Positions 44,870-51,750 of a DNA stretch of 64,000 nt are shown here, piece after piece. The stretch's first letter is position 1, and every line of letters starts with the position of its first letter. This DNA comes from Tenacibaculum sp. 190524A02b (GTDB lineage Bacteria > Bacteroidota > Bacteroidia > Flavobacteriales > Flavobacteriaceae). A model generated the notes under the pieces. The model did no database searches, was not told where the DNA came from, and was given only the letters and a program-made list of their open reading frames with translations. The stretch covers positions 2,254,501 to 2,318,500 of the forward strand of contig NZ_OZ038525.1 of NCBI RefSeq assembly GCF_964036645.1, written 5' to 3'. A program made the translations under genes and the position numbers.

Positions 44870-44913
44870 TTGATATAGATCAAAAAAAAAGTATCTTATT
44901 GGTTGGATATTTG
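44870..44913 (+). promoter_or_regulatory. FNR-like operator with -7 box upstream of the 44931 gene
   Basis: TTGAT-ATAG-ATCAA (44870-44883) is extended by three more paired bases each side (TTTTTGAT...ATCAAAAA, 44867-44886). Its centre (44876.5) is 36.5 bp from the last base of a -7-like box GATATTTG (44906-44913). This puts the centre near -43, the class II activator position. The same spacing is found at the 18369 palindrome. Confidence 0.65.
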
Positions 44914-44930
44914 CTAAAAACAAGAAATAC

Positions 44931-45419
44931 ATGAAGAATTCAACCTTACTTTTTAGAACTTTATTTTTTATTATTCTTATTGCTGGAAGTGCACACCTAG
45001 TTAGTTACGCATCTAAAAGTAATACGTACACAACTAATTCAGGTACAGAAAAATTAGTAAAAACCTCCCAAAAAACATCAAACACCATTGACTTTGAAGG
45101 TAAATGGAAAGTGCAATACAAAAACACAGAGTTTAACGGTTTTATTATATATCATATAAAAAAGGAAGGAAGTGTTTTCAATGCTTACACCTATAAATAT
45201 GAAGATGAAAATGGGTATTCAGAAAATGCACCCAAAGAGAAAATTCTTACGATAAAATCATCTTATAAAAACAGCGCTAAAGGTATGTACATCCTTACCT
45301 ATAAAAATGAAAAATATAAGGTAGATTGTAAAATAAACATCCATAACAATCACACTTTTAAATTAAGCTATAACGCTTATGGTTACAATGGAGTAGAAAC
45401 TTGGAAAAAACTAAAGTAA
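44931..45419 (+). CDS. Exported protein of unknown function
   Basis: The 162-residue protein has an N-terminal hydrophobic segment (about 6-25) that is probably a signal peptide, followed by a Ser/Thr-rich linker and a beta-rich domain (DFEGKWKVQYKNTEFNGF, IIYHIKKEGSVFNAYTYKYE). The pattern is like a small lipocalin or DUF-type beta-sandwich; no family is recognised. Its promoter region carries a perfect FNR-like box, so it is the best candidate target of the Crp/Fnr protein encoded just upstream. Its stop codon overlaps the next start. Confidence 0.65.
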   Translation: MKNSTLLFRTLFFIILIAGSAHLVSYASKSNTYTTNSGTEKLVKTSQKTSNTIDFEGKWKVQYKNTEFNGFIIYHIKKEGSVFNAYTYKYEDENGYSENAPKEKILTIKSSYKNSAKGMYILTYKNEKYKVDCKINIHNNHTFKLSYNAYGYNGVETWKKLK

Positions 45420-46303
45420 TGATTGAATTTTTATCAAAAGAAATTAGTTGGATAGATCTTGAATATTGGTTCTATCTTGTAAATGATTTAAGTTTGCTTT
45501 ATATAATAGTCCCTTTTTTCATAGTAGAATTAATAAGATACACTTATATAAAACAGCTTACTAAAAACTTGATTTTAGATAGTATTGCTAACCTTATTAC
45601 CTTTGGAGCTTTTTTTATTATTGAAATCATTCTTGGGATATTAGCCATCACTAAACTCTATTTTTGGGTATATCAACATATCAGTCTACCACATTTACAA
45701 CTCAACTGGGCTACTGTTATTACCTGTATTCTTTTAGCTGATTTGGCTTATTATTGGGAACATCGTATGATGCATCGTATTGGCATTGGTTGGGCAACAC
45801 ATACTGTACATCACAGTTCCCCACATTTTAACATGTCGGTTGCCTATCGTTTTGGGCCTTTAGATGCTATTTTGCCTATTGTATTTTCATTACCTATTGT
45901 AATGCTTGGTTATGATCCTATTTTAGTATTATTATCAGAAGTTTTTGTACAAGTATTCCAAACCTTATTACATACTGAAATTATTGGTAAACTAATTAAA
46001 CCCATTGAGTTTATATTTAACACACCATCTCATCACCGAGTACACCATGGCTCTAACAAGCAATATTGGGATAAAAATTATGCAGGTATTTTAATTATAT
46101 GGGACAGAATGTTAGGTACTTTTGAACCTGAAAAAGAAAAAGTTATTTATGGAATTTCAGAGCCTCTACAAAGTGTGAATCCAATAAACGTATTTTTTCA
46201 CGGTATAACACGCTTTATTAAAAAACTACACACTATTAAAAATGCAAAAAACAAACTATTAGCCTTTATAAAACCACCTGATTGGATGCCTAAAAATGAA
46301 TAG
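45419..46303 (+). CDS. Sterol desaturase/fatty-acid hydroxylase family membrane protein
   Basis: The start chosen is the ATG at 45419, overlapping the previous stop in TAATG; an in-frame ATG 18 bp upstream also exists. The 294-residue protein is hydrophobic (several membrane segments) and carries the diiron histidine boxes HRMMH, HTVHH and HHRVHH (within THTVHHSSPHF and TPSHHRVHHGS). These are diagnostic of non-haem diiron hydroxylases/desaturases acting on lipids. Substrate unknown. It is translationally coupled to the exported protein upstream, so the two probably act together. Confidence 0.88.
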   Translation: MIEFLSKEISWIDLEYWFYLVNDLSLLYIIVPFFIVELIRYTYIKQLTKNLILDSIANLITFGAFFIIEIILGILAITKLYFWVYQHISLPHLQLNWATVITCILLADLAYYWEHRMMHRIGIGWATHTVHHSSPHFNMSVAYRFGPLDAILPIVFSLPIVMLGYDPILVLLSEVFVQVFQTLLHTEIIGKLIKPIEFIFNTPSHHRVHHGSNKQYWDKNYAGILIIWDRMLGTFEPEKEKVIYGISEPLQSVNPINVFFHGITRFIKKLHTIKNAKNKLLAFIKPPDWMPKNE

Positions 46304-46348
46304 ATATTTCATTATTTTATGAAAACAATTTTCTAAATTAATATCATT

Positions 46349-47068
46349 ATGCTTATAAACACACCATTTTTTGCTGATTTATCTACTTATACACCTCAAA
46401 AAACTATGGCCTTTTACAAAGCGCTTTTTAATTGGAAGTATTATCAAGAAAACGATTACTTTATGGCGTACATAAATAATACAGCTATAACTGGTTTGTA
46501 TGAAACACCTCCTAAATTTAAACAGCTTCGAATGCCTCATTTTTGGATGACCTACATTCAGGTAAAAAACGTAACTAAAATTATTGAAAATGTAGAAAAA
46601 AACGGTGGACGTATTGAGATTTCTTATGAATTAGATGTGAATGAAAAGGTTGCTTTAGTTAGAGATCCTTTAGGGGCTGGATTTACTATTTACGAAGGTT
46701 CAAAGTTAAAAAACGCACGTACAAAAGATACAAAGAACACGTTAATATGGAATGAATTACATGTATCAAACCTAGGAAAAGTCATTCCTTTTTATCAAAA
46801 TATTTTTCATTGGGAGTTTAAAAAAATACGTGATGATTTTTATTACATTATCAACGAAGAAAAATTACATATAGGAGACATTTTAGAAATTCCAAATAGT
46901 TATAAAGGAAAATATGAATATTGGGTATGTACTTTTGGTGTAGAAAATTTAAAACTGGTAAAACAAAAAGTTATGGAAAATGGTGGTAGTGAAATAACTA
47001 TAGACGATAATCGTATTTTATGTACTGATAATTCTAAAGAAGCTTTTTTTTACCTTAAAGAGGTTTAG
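46349..47068 (+). CDS. Two-domain VOC-superfamily (glyoxalase-like) protein
   Basis: The 239-residue protein consists of two VOC beta-alpha-beta-beta-beta modules (about 1-117 and 126-236). Module starts are visible as FFADLSTYTPQKTMAFYKALFNWKYYQ and LHVSNLGKVIPFYQNIFHWEF. VOC proteins include glyoxalases, extradiol dioxygenases and drug-binding proteins. The metal ligands cannot be assigned safely. It is followed on the same strand, with an unknown gene between, by a second VOC gene. Confidence 0.8.
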   Translation: MLINTPFFADLSTYTPQKTMAFYKALFNWKYYQENDYFMAYINNTAITGLYETPPKFKQLRMPHFWMTYIQVKNVTKIIENVEKNGGRIEISYELDVNEKVALVRDPLGAGFTIYEGSKLKNARTKDTKNTLIWNELHVSNLGKVIPFYQNIFHWEFKKIRDDFYYIINEEKLHIGDILEIPNSYKGKYEYWVCTFGVENLKLVKQKVMENGGSEITIDDNRILCTDNSKEAFFYLKEV

Positions 47069-47127
47069 TAAACTACAATTTAAAAATAGTATTTTTACCT
47101 GATTAAGTTCTATAAAAAACTGTTATT

Positions 47128-47718
47128 GTGATAAAAAAGTATCTTGTTCGTTTCCTTATTATACTAACAATTACTTATTTGGGGAATTTTTTATATAATA
47201 TGTTTTTATTTGCTGAAGGAGTTGAGAAAGATGCCCAAAAACTTCATACATACACAAATAATGAAGTAATAGTCTTTGACAGTATTGGAAAAACATATAC
47301 CAACGTTAATTTAACTCACTGGTTAGGTACTTATAAGTATACCTACGAGTACAATACCTATGATTTTAAAGAAGACCACTACCTAGTAATTAAACCCAAA
47401 GAAATCTACTACTACGGTACCAGTGATGACTTTGACCAAGCTAGAGAAGCTTATTTACCCGGATTTTTCAAGACCAAAGTCAATACTTTTAAAATAACTA
47501 AAGATTCTTTGTATTTTAGTATAACTGTTGATAATTCATTCTTTTATAAAGAACCCATTATTCCCAATACTACAAGTTATAAAAAAACGAATTGGAATGA
47601 ACAAATAATGAGTACTAGAAGGGACTATAAAGGAATTATAAAAAAGGATACTATTTTAATTAACACCAAAGGCTTTATCACAAGAACTTTTATTAAAACC
47701 CAACCCAATGAAAATTAA
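47128..47718 (+). CDS. Membrane-anchored protein of unknown function
   Basis: The 196-residue protein starts at a GTG (47128) with an N-terminal hydrophobic segment (about 5-24) and otherwise looks like a soluble extracytoplasmic beta-rich domain with many Tyr and Lys (TYKYTYEYNTYDFKEDHY). No family is recognised. The following VOC gene overlaps it by 11 bp, so they are coupled. Start choice is based on position of the hydrophobic segment only. Confidence 0.6.
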   Translation: MIKKYLVRFLIILTITYLGNFLYNMFLFAEGVEKDAQKLHTYTNNEVIVFDSIGKTYTNVNLTHWLGTYKYTYEYNTYDFKEDHYLVIKPKEIYYYGTSDDFDQAREAYLPGFFKTKVNTFKITKDSLYFSITVDNSFFYKEPIIPNTTSYKKTNWNEQIMSTRRDYKGIIKKDTILINTKGFITRTFIKTQPNEN

Positions 47719-48385
47719 AAAGTTAAAAATACATACACAAAACTTTACAGCACAAATAGATTTTTACACCAATGTATTAAACATTCCTATAGCCTATAAA
47801 ACCGAAACAGAAGTTTGTTTTAAAGTAGGGAATACTGATTTTATACTTGAAAAACACTACCAGTCCTATCCTTATCATTTTGCAATTACCATTCCAGCTA
47901 ATAAAGAAAAAGAAGCTTTAACTTGGTTAAAAGAGCGTGTATCTATACTAACTTTTGAACAAAAAGAAATACAAGACTTTAAAAATTGGAATGCAAAAGC
48001 AATGTATTTTTATGATAAAGACAAAAATATTGTGGAGTTTATAGCACGTAAAAATCTTAACAATGATAGTGATCAGCCTTTTCAGAGTAATTCATTAGTA
48101 GAAATTTCTGAAATTGGACTTCCAGTAACTACTATTCAAGAAACTTACCAAACCTTATCGGAAACTATTCCCTTAGCCATTTACGACGGTAATTTTGAGC
48201 GTTTTTGTGCTATTGGTGATGAAAACGGATTGTTTATTTGTATTGATAAAAATGCAAAAGATTGGTTTCCTACCAATGATAAAGCCTATTCAGCTCCTTT
48301 TGAAATAGATTTCACTGAAAGTAATAACCAATACCATCTTAGTTTTACTAACGGACAGGTACATATTAGCGAACTGAAACTATAA
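47708..48385 (+). CDS. VOC-superfamily (glyoxalase-like) protein
   Basis: The 225-residue protein opens with a typical VOC module (KIKKLKIHTQNFTAQIDFYTNVLNIPI, and KAMYFYDKDKNIVEFIARK about residues 98-116). A second, more divergent half (about 125-225, EISEIGLPVTTIQETYQTL) follows. Comparable proteins bind small ligands or catalyse lactoylglutathione or dioxygenase reactions. It lies a few bp upstream of a second FNR-like box, at its 3' side. Confidence 0.78.
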   Translation: MKIKKLKIHTQNFTAQIDFYTNVLNIPIAYKTETEVCFKVGNTDFILEKHYQSYPYHFAITIPANKEKEALTWLKERVSILTFEQKEIQDFKNWNAKAMYFYDKDKNIVEFIARKNLNNDSDQPFQSNSLVEISEIGLPVTTIQETYQTLSETIPLAIYDGNFERFCAIGDENGLFICIDKNAKDWFPTNDKAYSAPFEIDFTESNNQYHLSFTNGQVHISELKL

Positions 48386-48401
48386 ATTTCTGCAGTGTTT
48401 G

Positions 48402-48415
48402 TTGATTACGATCAA
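48402..48415 (+). promoter_or_regulatory. Second FNR-like box (TTGAT-N4-ATCAA)
   Basis: TTGAT-TACG-ATCAA is a perfect match to the FNR consensus and lies 17 bp after the stop of the VOC gene, on the upstream side of a gap. About 36 bp further, ACACTTTA (48437-48444) could be a weak -7-like box. A target gene is not obvious; possibilities are the small frame at 48476 or the gene at 48674. Confidence 0.55.
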
Positions 48416-48475
48416 ACCTAGGAATACAACGGACAGACACTTTATTACTAGAACTAATTTAGTTTTACATTAACA

Positions 48476-48592
48476 ATGCCAGTTACTTTTTTATATATAA
48501 AAGTAATATTATCTAATTTTTGGGCATACATAGCAACGTATCTTCAACAATTTTTACAATTTCAATGCGTCAAAAATAGTAATGAAAAATAA
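48476..48592 (+). CDS. Possible small hydrophobic protein of 38 residues
   Basis: An ATG at 48476 opens a frame (MPVTFLYIKVILSNFWAYIA...) ending at TAA 48590-48592. It is the only sizeable frame between the FNR-like box and the next gene. Chance is a serious alternative in such AT-rich DNA, and there is no family match. Confidence 0.2.
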   Translation: MPVTFLYIKVILSNFWAYIATYLQQFLQFQCVKNSNEK

Positions 48593-48623
48593 GATTTTAC
48601 TATAATGCACCTAATTTTTATAG

Positions 48624-48655
48624 TTGACTTTCAGCTTATTTTTTTAGTATTTTTG
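48624..48655 (+). promoter_or_regulatory. Bacteroidota-type promoter of the 48674 gene
   Basis: TTG (48624-48626) and TATTTTTG (48648-48655) are separated by 21 bp, near consensus. Transcription would start about 12 bp before the ATG at 48674, which supports that start over the earlier in-frame ATG at 48605. Confidence 0.6.
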
Positions 48656-48673
48656 TTAAAAAATGATTTAGTT

Positions 48674-48904
48674 ATGGTCAAGAGATTTTTAGGTTACTCA
48701 TTACTCTTTATAGGAGTAGCATTAACAATTACAATTCTTTATAGAATTTTTATCAATCCCAATCTTTTCTTAAAATCTAAAACTTTATTAAGTGGCGAGC
48801 TAGGTATTGGATGGACATTTGGAATTTTCGTTTTTCATTTTTTAATTGGATGTGTTATCTATTTACTTACTAAAAAAGGGTGGTTCTTAATAAAACAAAC
48901 ATGA
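48674..48904 (+). CDS. Small membrane protein of unknown function
   Basis: From the ATG at 48674 the protein has 76 residues (MVKRFLGYSLLFIGVALTIT...) and two membrane segments (about 5-24 and 46-66). A frame starting at 48605 would place an extra hydrophobic stretch upstream of the promoter and is rejected. No family recognised. Composition and short length are like Bacteroidota small inner-membrane proteins. Confidence 0.5.
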   Translation: MVKRFLGYSLLFIGVALTITILYRIFINPNLFLKSKTLLSGELGIGWTFGIFVFHFLIGCVIYLLTKKGWFLIKQT

Positions 48905-48981
48905 AAGTAATTCACAAATGCTACTATGAGTTAATACTATTTTATGAAAGGTACAGACTAAAAACATAAAGTATATTAAAT

Positions 48982-49401
48982 ATGTTACGTTATATAGTAA
49001 ATATTAAGGATAGGAAGAAATATGTATTGAACAATGAAAAACTAAAAGATAAATGCAATATTGAGAAGAATCAAATGAAAGATAATAATAGGCTAATTAA
49101 TCATCTAGAAAAAGCAGAATTTTTAAATATCGTTCTTGACAAATCAGTCTGTATTTTCTCAGGAGAATATATCAATCATTATCAAACAATTAGAACAGAT
49201 GGGCTTTGGGTTTGGAGCTCTGATCTTTTACATTACACAAAAAATTATAATTTTCAATGGCCTAAAGATTTTGTTAAACATGTAAATTCTAATATAGGTG
49301 TTACTAACAATATTAATGAAGAGCACTTCACTTTTTTAAATAAAAATTTTAGTTATTGTGCTTTAGAAAAACAAAATATCTCCTTGATTCAAGTAGAATA
49401 A
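48982..49401 (+). CDS. Protein of unknown function
   Basis: A 139-residue soluble protein without recognisable motifs. It may start further downstream, at the Met about codon 32 (MKDNNRLINHLEKA), because the first 30 residues are highly charged and variable-looking. The segment TIRTDGLWVWSSDLLHYTKNYNF with closely spaced Trp residues resembles small polymorphic-system immunity-like or orphan proteins, but nothing nearby supports that. Followed by a convergent gene at 49463. Confidence 0.45.
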   Translation: MLRYIVNIKDRKKYVLNNEKLKDKCNIEKNQMKDNNRLINHLEKAEFLNIVLDKSVCIFSGEYINHYQTIRTDGLWVWSSDLLHYTKNYNFQWPKDFVKHVNSNIGVTNNINEEHFTFLNKNFSYCALEKQNISLIQVE

Positions 49402-49462
49402 GTAATAAAAACATACAAATGTCAGCACATTTTTTTCAGAACAATCTGTATCTTAAGTATTT

Positions 49463-50089
49463 TCACCCAAATTCCCATAGTACTTTTTTATTCTGTTTTA
49501 TTGCCTCATCTAAAAAGTCATAACATTGCTTAAATTCACCTTCAAACAGTTTCGCTTTTGTAATACTTCTAGTATAAAACCTTTGATTATTGATTTCAAT
49601 TTGTGGTGTTACTTCTATTAAAAAATCAATCTTTCCATAATCCTCAAGATAACTTTTAAATTGAATTTTATTTCTAACCTTTTCATAGTTTTCATAATAA
49701 AATAAATCTCCTTCAATGATTGATTCTACCCCGTCTATGTTTAGACTATAAAGTTCTTCTTTAAAATTAAAATCTTCATATATAAAATGTACCAAAGGTA
49801 GTTCCGAACTTTTCGTTTTCATATATTGCTCTATTTTAACAAGTACCTCTTTCAGTTTGTATGGATTCCTTTCTCTATCTACAACTTTATCACTAGTTAT
49901 AATATACTTTCCTTCTCCAATAATTATTTCTCCATACGTATTAGGTGAAACTATTTCAATTTCTTTCTTAGTTAAAAAGGATTCAAATCCTACATACCAA
50001 TCAAAAATTATTTCATCTTTAAAACTTCTTGAAAAACATTGACTTTCAACACTTCCATCATAAACATATAAATCTAAGTCCATTCCCAT
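49463..50089 (-). CDS. Protein of unknown function
   Basis: The proposed start is at 50089 (MGMDLDLYVYDGS); a second ATG 6 bp downstream is equally likely, and a longer frame to 50137 would add a hydrophobic segment. The protein of about 208 residues is acidic and soluble (FDWYVGFESFLTKKEIEIVS, and LEDYGKIDFLIEVTPQIEIN). No family is recognised and no neighbouring gene is closely linked. The upstream region (50138-50332) shows no clear promoter. Confidence 0.45.
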   Translation of the reverse strand: MGMDLDLYVYDGSVESQCFSRSFKDEIIFDWYVGFESFLTKKEIEIVSPNTYGEIIIGEGKYIITSDKVVDRERNPYKLKEVLVKIEQYMKTKSSELPLVHFIYEDFNFKEELYSLNIDGVESIIEGDLFYYENYEKVRNKIQFKSYLEDYGKIDFLIEVTPQIEINNQRFYTRSITKAKLFEGEFKQCYDFLDEAIKQNKKVLWEFG

Positions 50090-50332
50090 AATATTATTTC
50101 CTAGACATCTGTATAAAACAAATATAACAAGTAACATTAATCCTTCATTTCAATTCTAGAAAACAAAACGTTATAAAAAATAAAACCCACCTAACACAAT
50201 GGTTACATGGGTTTCTATAGTAAGTAGGTTACTTTTAGTACATTTTTACATTTAATAGTAAACAAATACGTTTAAGTTACAATTTAGACTGCTCTCTTTA
50301 TATTTCCTTACAAAAATTTTTTACTTTTTTTC

Positions 50333-50971
50333 TTACTCGGTTGTCTTTTCTTTTTTTGGGCATTTGGTCAGTACTTGTTTTGCACGCTTCTTTCCCCATC
50401 TTGGATAAAACTTTTTGGGTTTATCATTTTCAAATAATGCTAACGATTTTTCTACATCTTTACAATAAGGAGTTATAGGTTGTCCAAAAAACTGAGCACT
50501 TCCCATATCCCATTCTGCTTTACTTAATAATACTCGTGGATTATTAGGCGCTAATTTCAATGCTTCTTCATACAATTTTGCATTTTTCATAGATAAAGTC
50601 ATTCCATATTTCTGACCATCAAAAGCAATATACGCTGTATTTAACAAAGCTTGCGTAATTAGAATTTCTGGATTATTCTCTGATAAACTTTTAGCTTCAT
50701 CTAAAAACACTTGTGCCTTTTTTAATTTTGCCTCTAACGTTGCTTCCTCTTGTACTCCAAAACTTCCTAATATTTCTATAGTAGCTACGTAAAAAGGCGG
50801 TAACCAATTTTCTTTTTCTGCCGTAGCAATACGTTCAAATAATTGTCCTGCTTCTTTGGTTTTATTTACTTCCCACAAACCAAATGCTTTCTTCATTCCT
50901 TTTTCATATTTAGTCTGAGCCGTTACATTAAACGCTATGAATATGATGATAATGCTTGCTATTTTTTTCAT
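50333..50971 (-). CDS. TPR-like periplasmic protein of a TonB-receptor unit
   Basis: The 212-residue precursor has a signal peptide (about 1-18, ending NVTAQ) and helical repeats of the TPR type (AFGLWEVNKTKEAGQLFERIAT, AKLYEEALKLAPNNPRVLLSKAEWDM). It lies downstream of the DUF2141 gene and the TonB receptor on the same strand. The three are a recurrent Bacteroidota trio of unknown substrate. It may be an exported scaffold for the receptor complex. Confidence 0.72.
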   Translation of the reverse strand: MKKIASIIIIFIAFNVTAQTKYEKGMKKAFGLWEVNKTKEAGQLFERIATAEKENWLPPFYVATIEILGSFGVQEEATLEAKLKKAQVFLDEAKSLSENNPEILITQALLNTAYIAFDGQKYGMTLSMKNAKLYEEALKLAPNNPRVLLSKAEWDMGSAQFFGQPITPYCKDVEKSLALFENDKPKKFYPRWGKKRAKQVLTKCPKKEKTTE

Positions 50972-51002
50972 AATTATATGTTTTTAATTGTTGATTTTGT
51001 TC

Positions 51003-51419
51003 TTATTGTACTTGAATGATGATTTGTATATTCTCCTTAGCTTCAAATTTGGCGTCTTTATATTTTGGCGGCCCCATAAAACCTTTAGCATTATTAGACA
51101 TTCCAATAGGTTCTTTAGGAATTCCAAACATGCTAGTATCCATTTTTTGATTCTCATTTTCATCATGATAAGATGAAATAGCATACGTCCCTACAGGTAC
51201 TGTAAACTTCACCATAGCTTGTTGATTTTTTACAGAAACTATTTGACTTTTGTATCGCTTTTTTAAAAAATCTGCCTCTTTATTATACAAACCTACATAT
51301 AGATTCCCAGTGTCAGATTGCATTCCTTTAAAAGTAGCTGTTATGGTAACCGTATCTTGTGCTTGCGCTACTAACAAGTTCATTACATAAAACAAGGTGA
51401 TTAATACTATTTTTTGCAT
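51003..51419 (-). CDS. DUF2141-family secreted protein
   Basis: The start at 51419 (MQKIVLITLFYVMNLLVAQA) gives a signal peptide; an in-frame ATG 33 bp upstream is less likely. The 138-residue precursor carries the DUF2141 pattern: GMQSDTGNLYVGLYNKEADFL, then VPVGTYAISSYHDENENQKMD, with the conserved HDENxNxxMD box. DUF2141 proteins occur beside TonB receptors in Bacteroidota and are presumed to be exported. Function unknown. Confidence 0.85.
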   Translation of the reverse strand: MQKIVLITLFYVMNLLVAQAQDTVTITATFKGMQSDTGNLYVGLYNKEADFLKKRYKSQIVSVKNQQAMVKFTVPVGTYAISSYHDENENQKMDTSMFGIPKEPIGMSNNAKGFMGPPKYKDAKFEAKENIQIIIQVQ

Positions 51420-51452
51420 ATTGTTATTGGTTTTAGTGATTGTATACTTCAA

Positions 51453-51750
51453 ATATCTTTCTATTTGAAAGCCTATTAAAAAGCTTTATACTGAACTGTT
51501 ATTTTTTACTACTGAATTGTAAAAGTTGCTAACTATTTATAATTCTCTATACCTATCTATATTAATTATTTTATACTATTAGTTCTGAACAAGGTTAAAG
51601 TAAGCGTTTGATATATTGATAAACAAATAGAGATTAAGAGCTATTTATCTAGTTACTTTAAAGATCTCGACTGCGCTCGATTTGACATTTTATTGATTTT
51701 CTTTTTTGTCAGAAATGAATAGTCACTGCACTTTAGCAAACAATACATTA
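51453..51750. other. Intergenic region with a Flavobacteria-type repeat fragment
   Basis: About 300 bp between the TonB receptor gene and the DUF2141 gene, both minus strand. It contains TCGACTGCGCTCGA (51667-51680), the core of a dispersed repeat that I know from many Flavobacteria genomes. No gene was seen. Confidence 0.5.

Noticed and set aside
50984..51184. Frame overlapping the DUF2141 gene on the minus strand
   Set aside because: It reads in another frame of the DUF2141 gene, which has a signal peptide and conserved motifs and is clearly the real gene.
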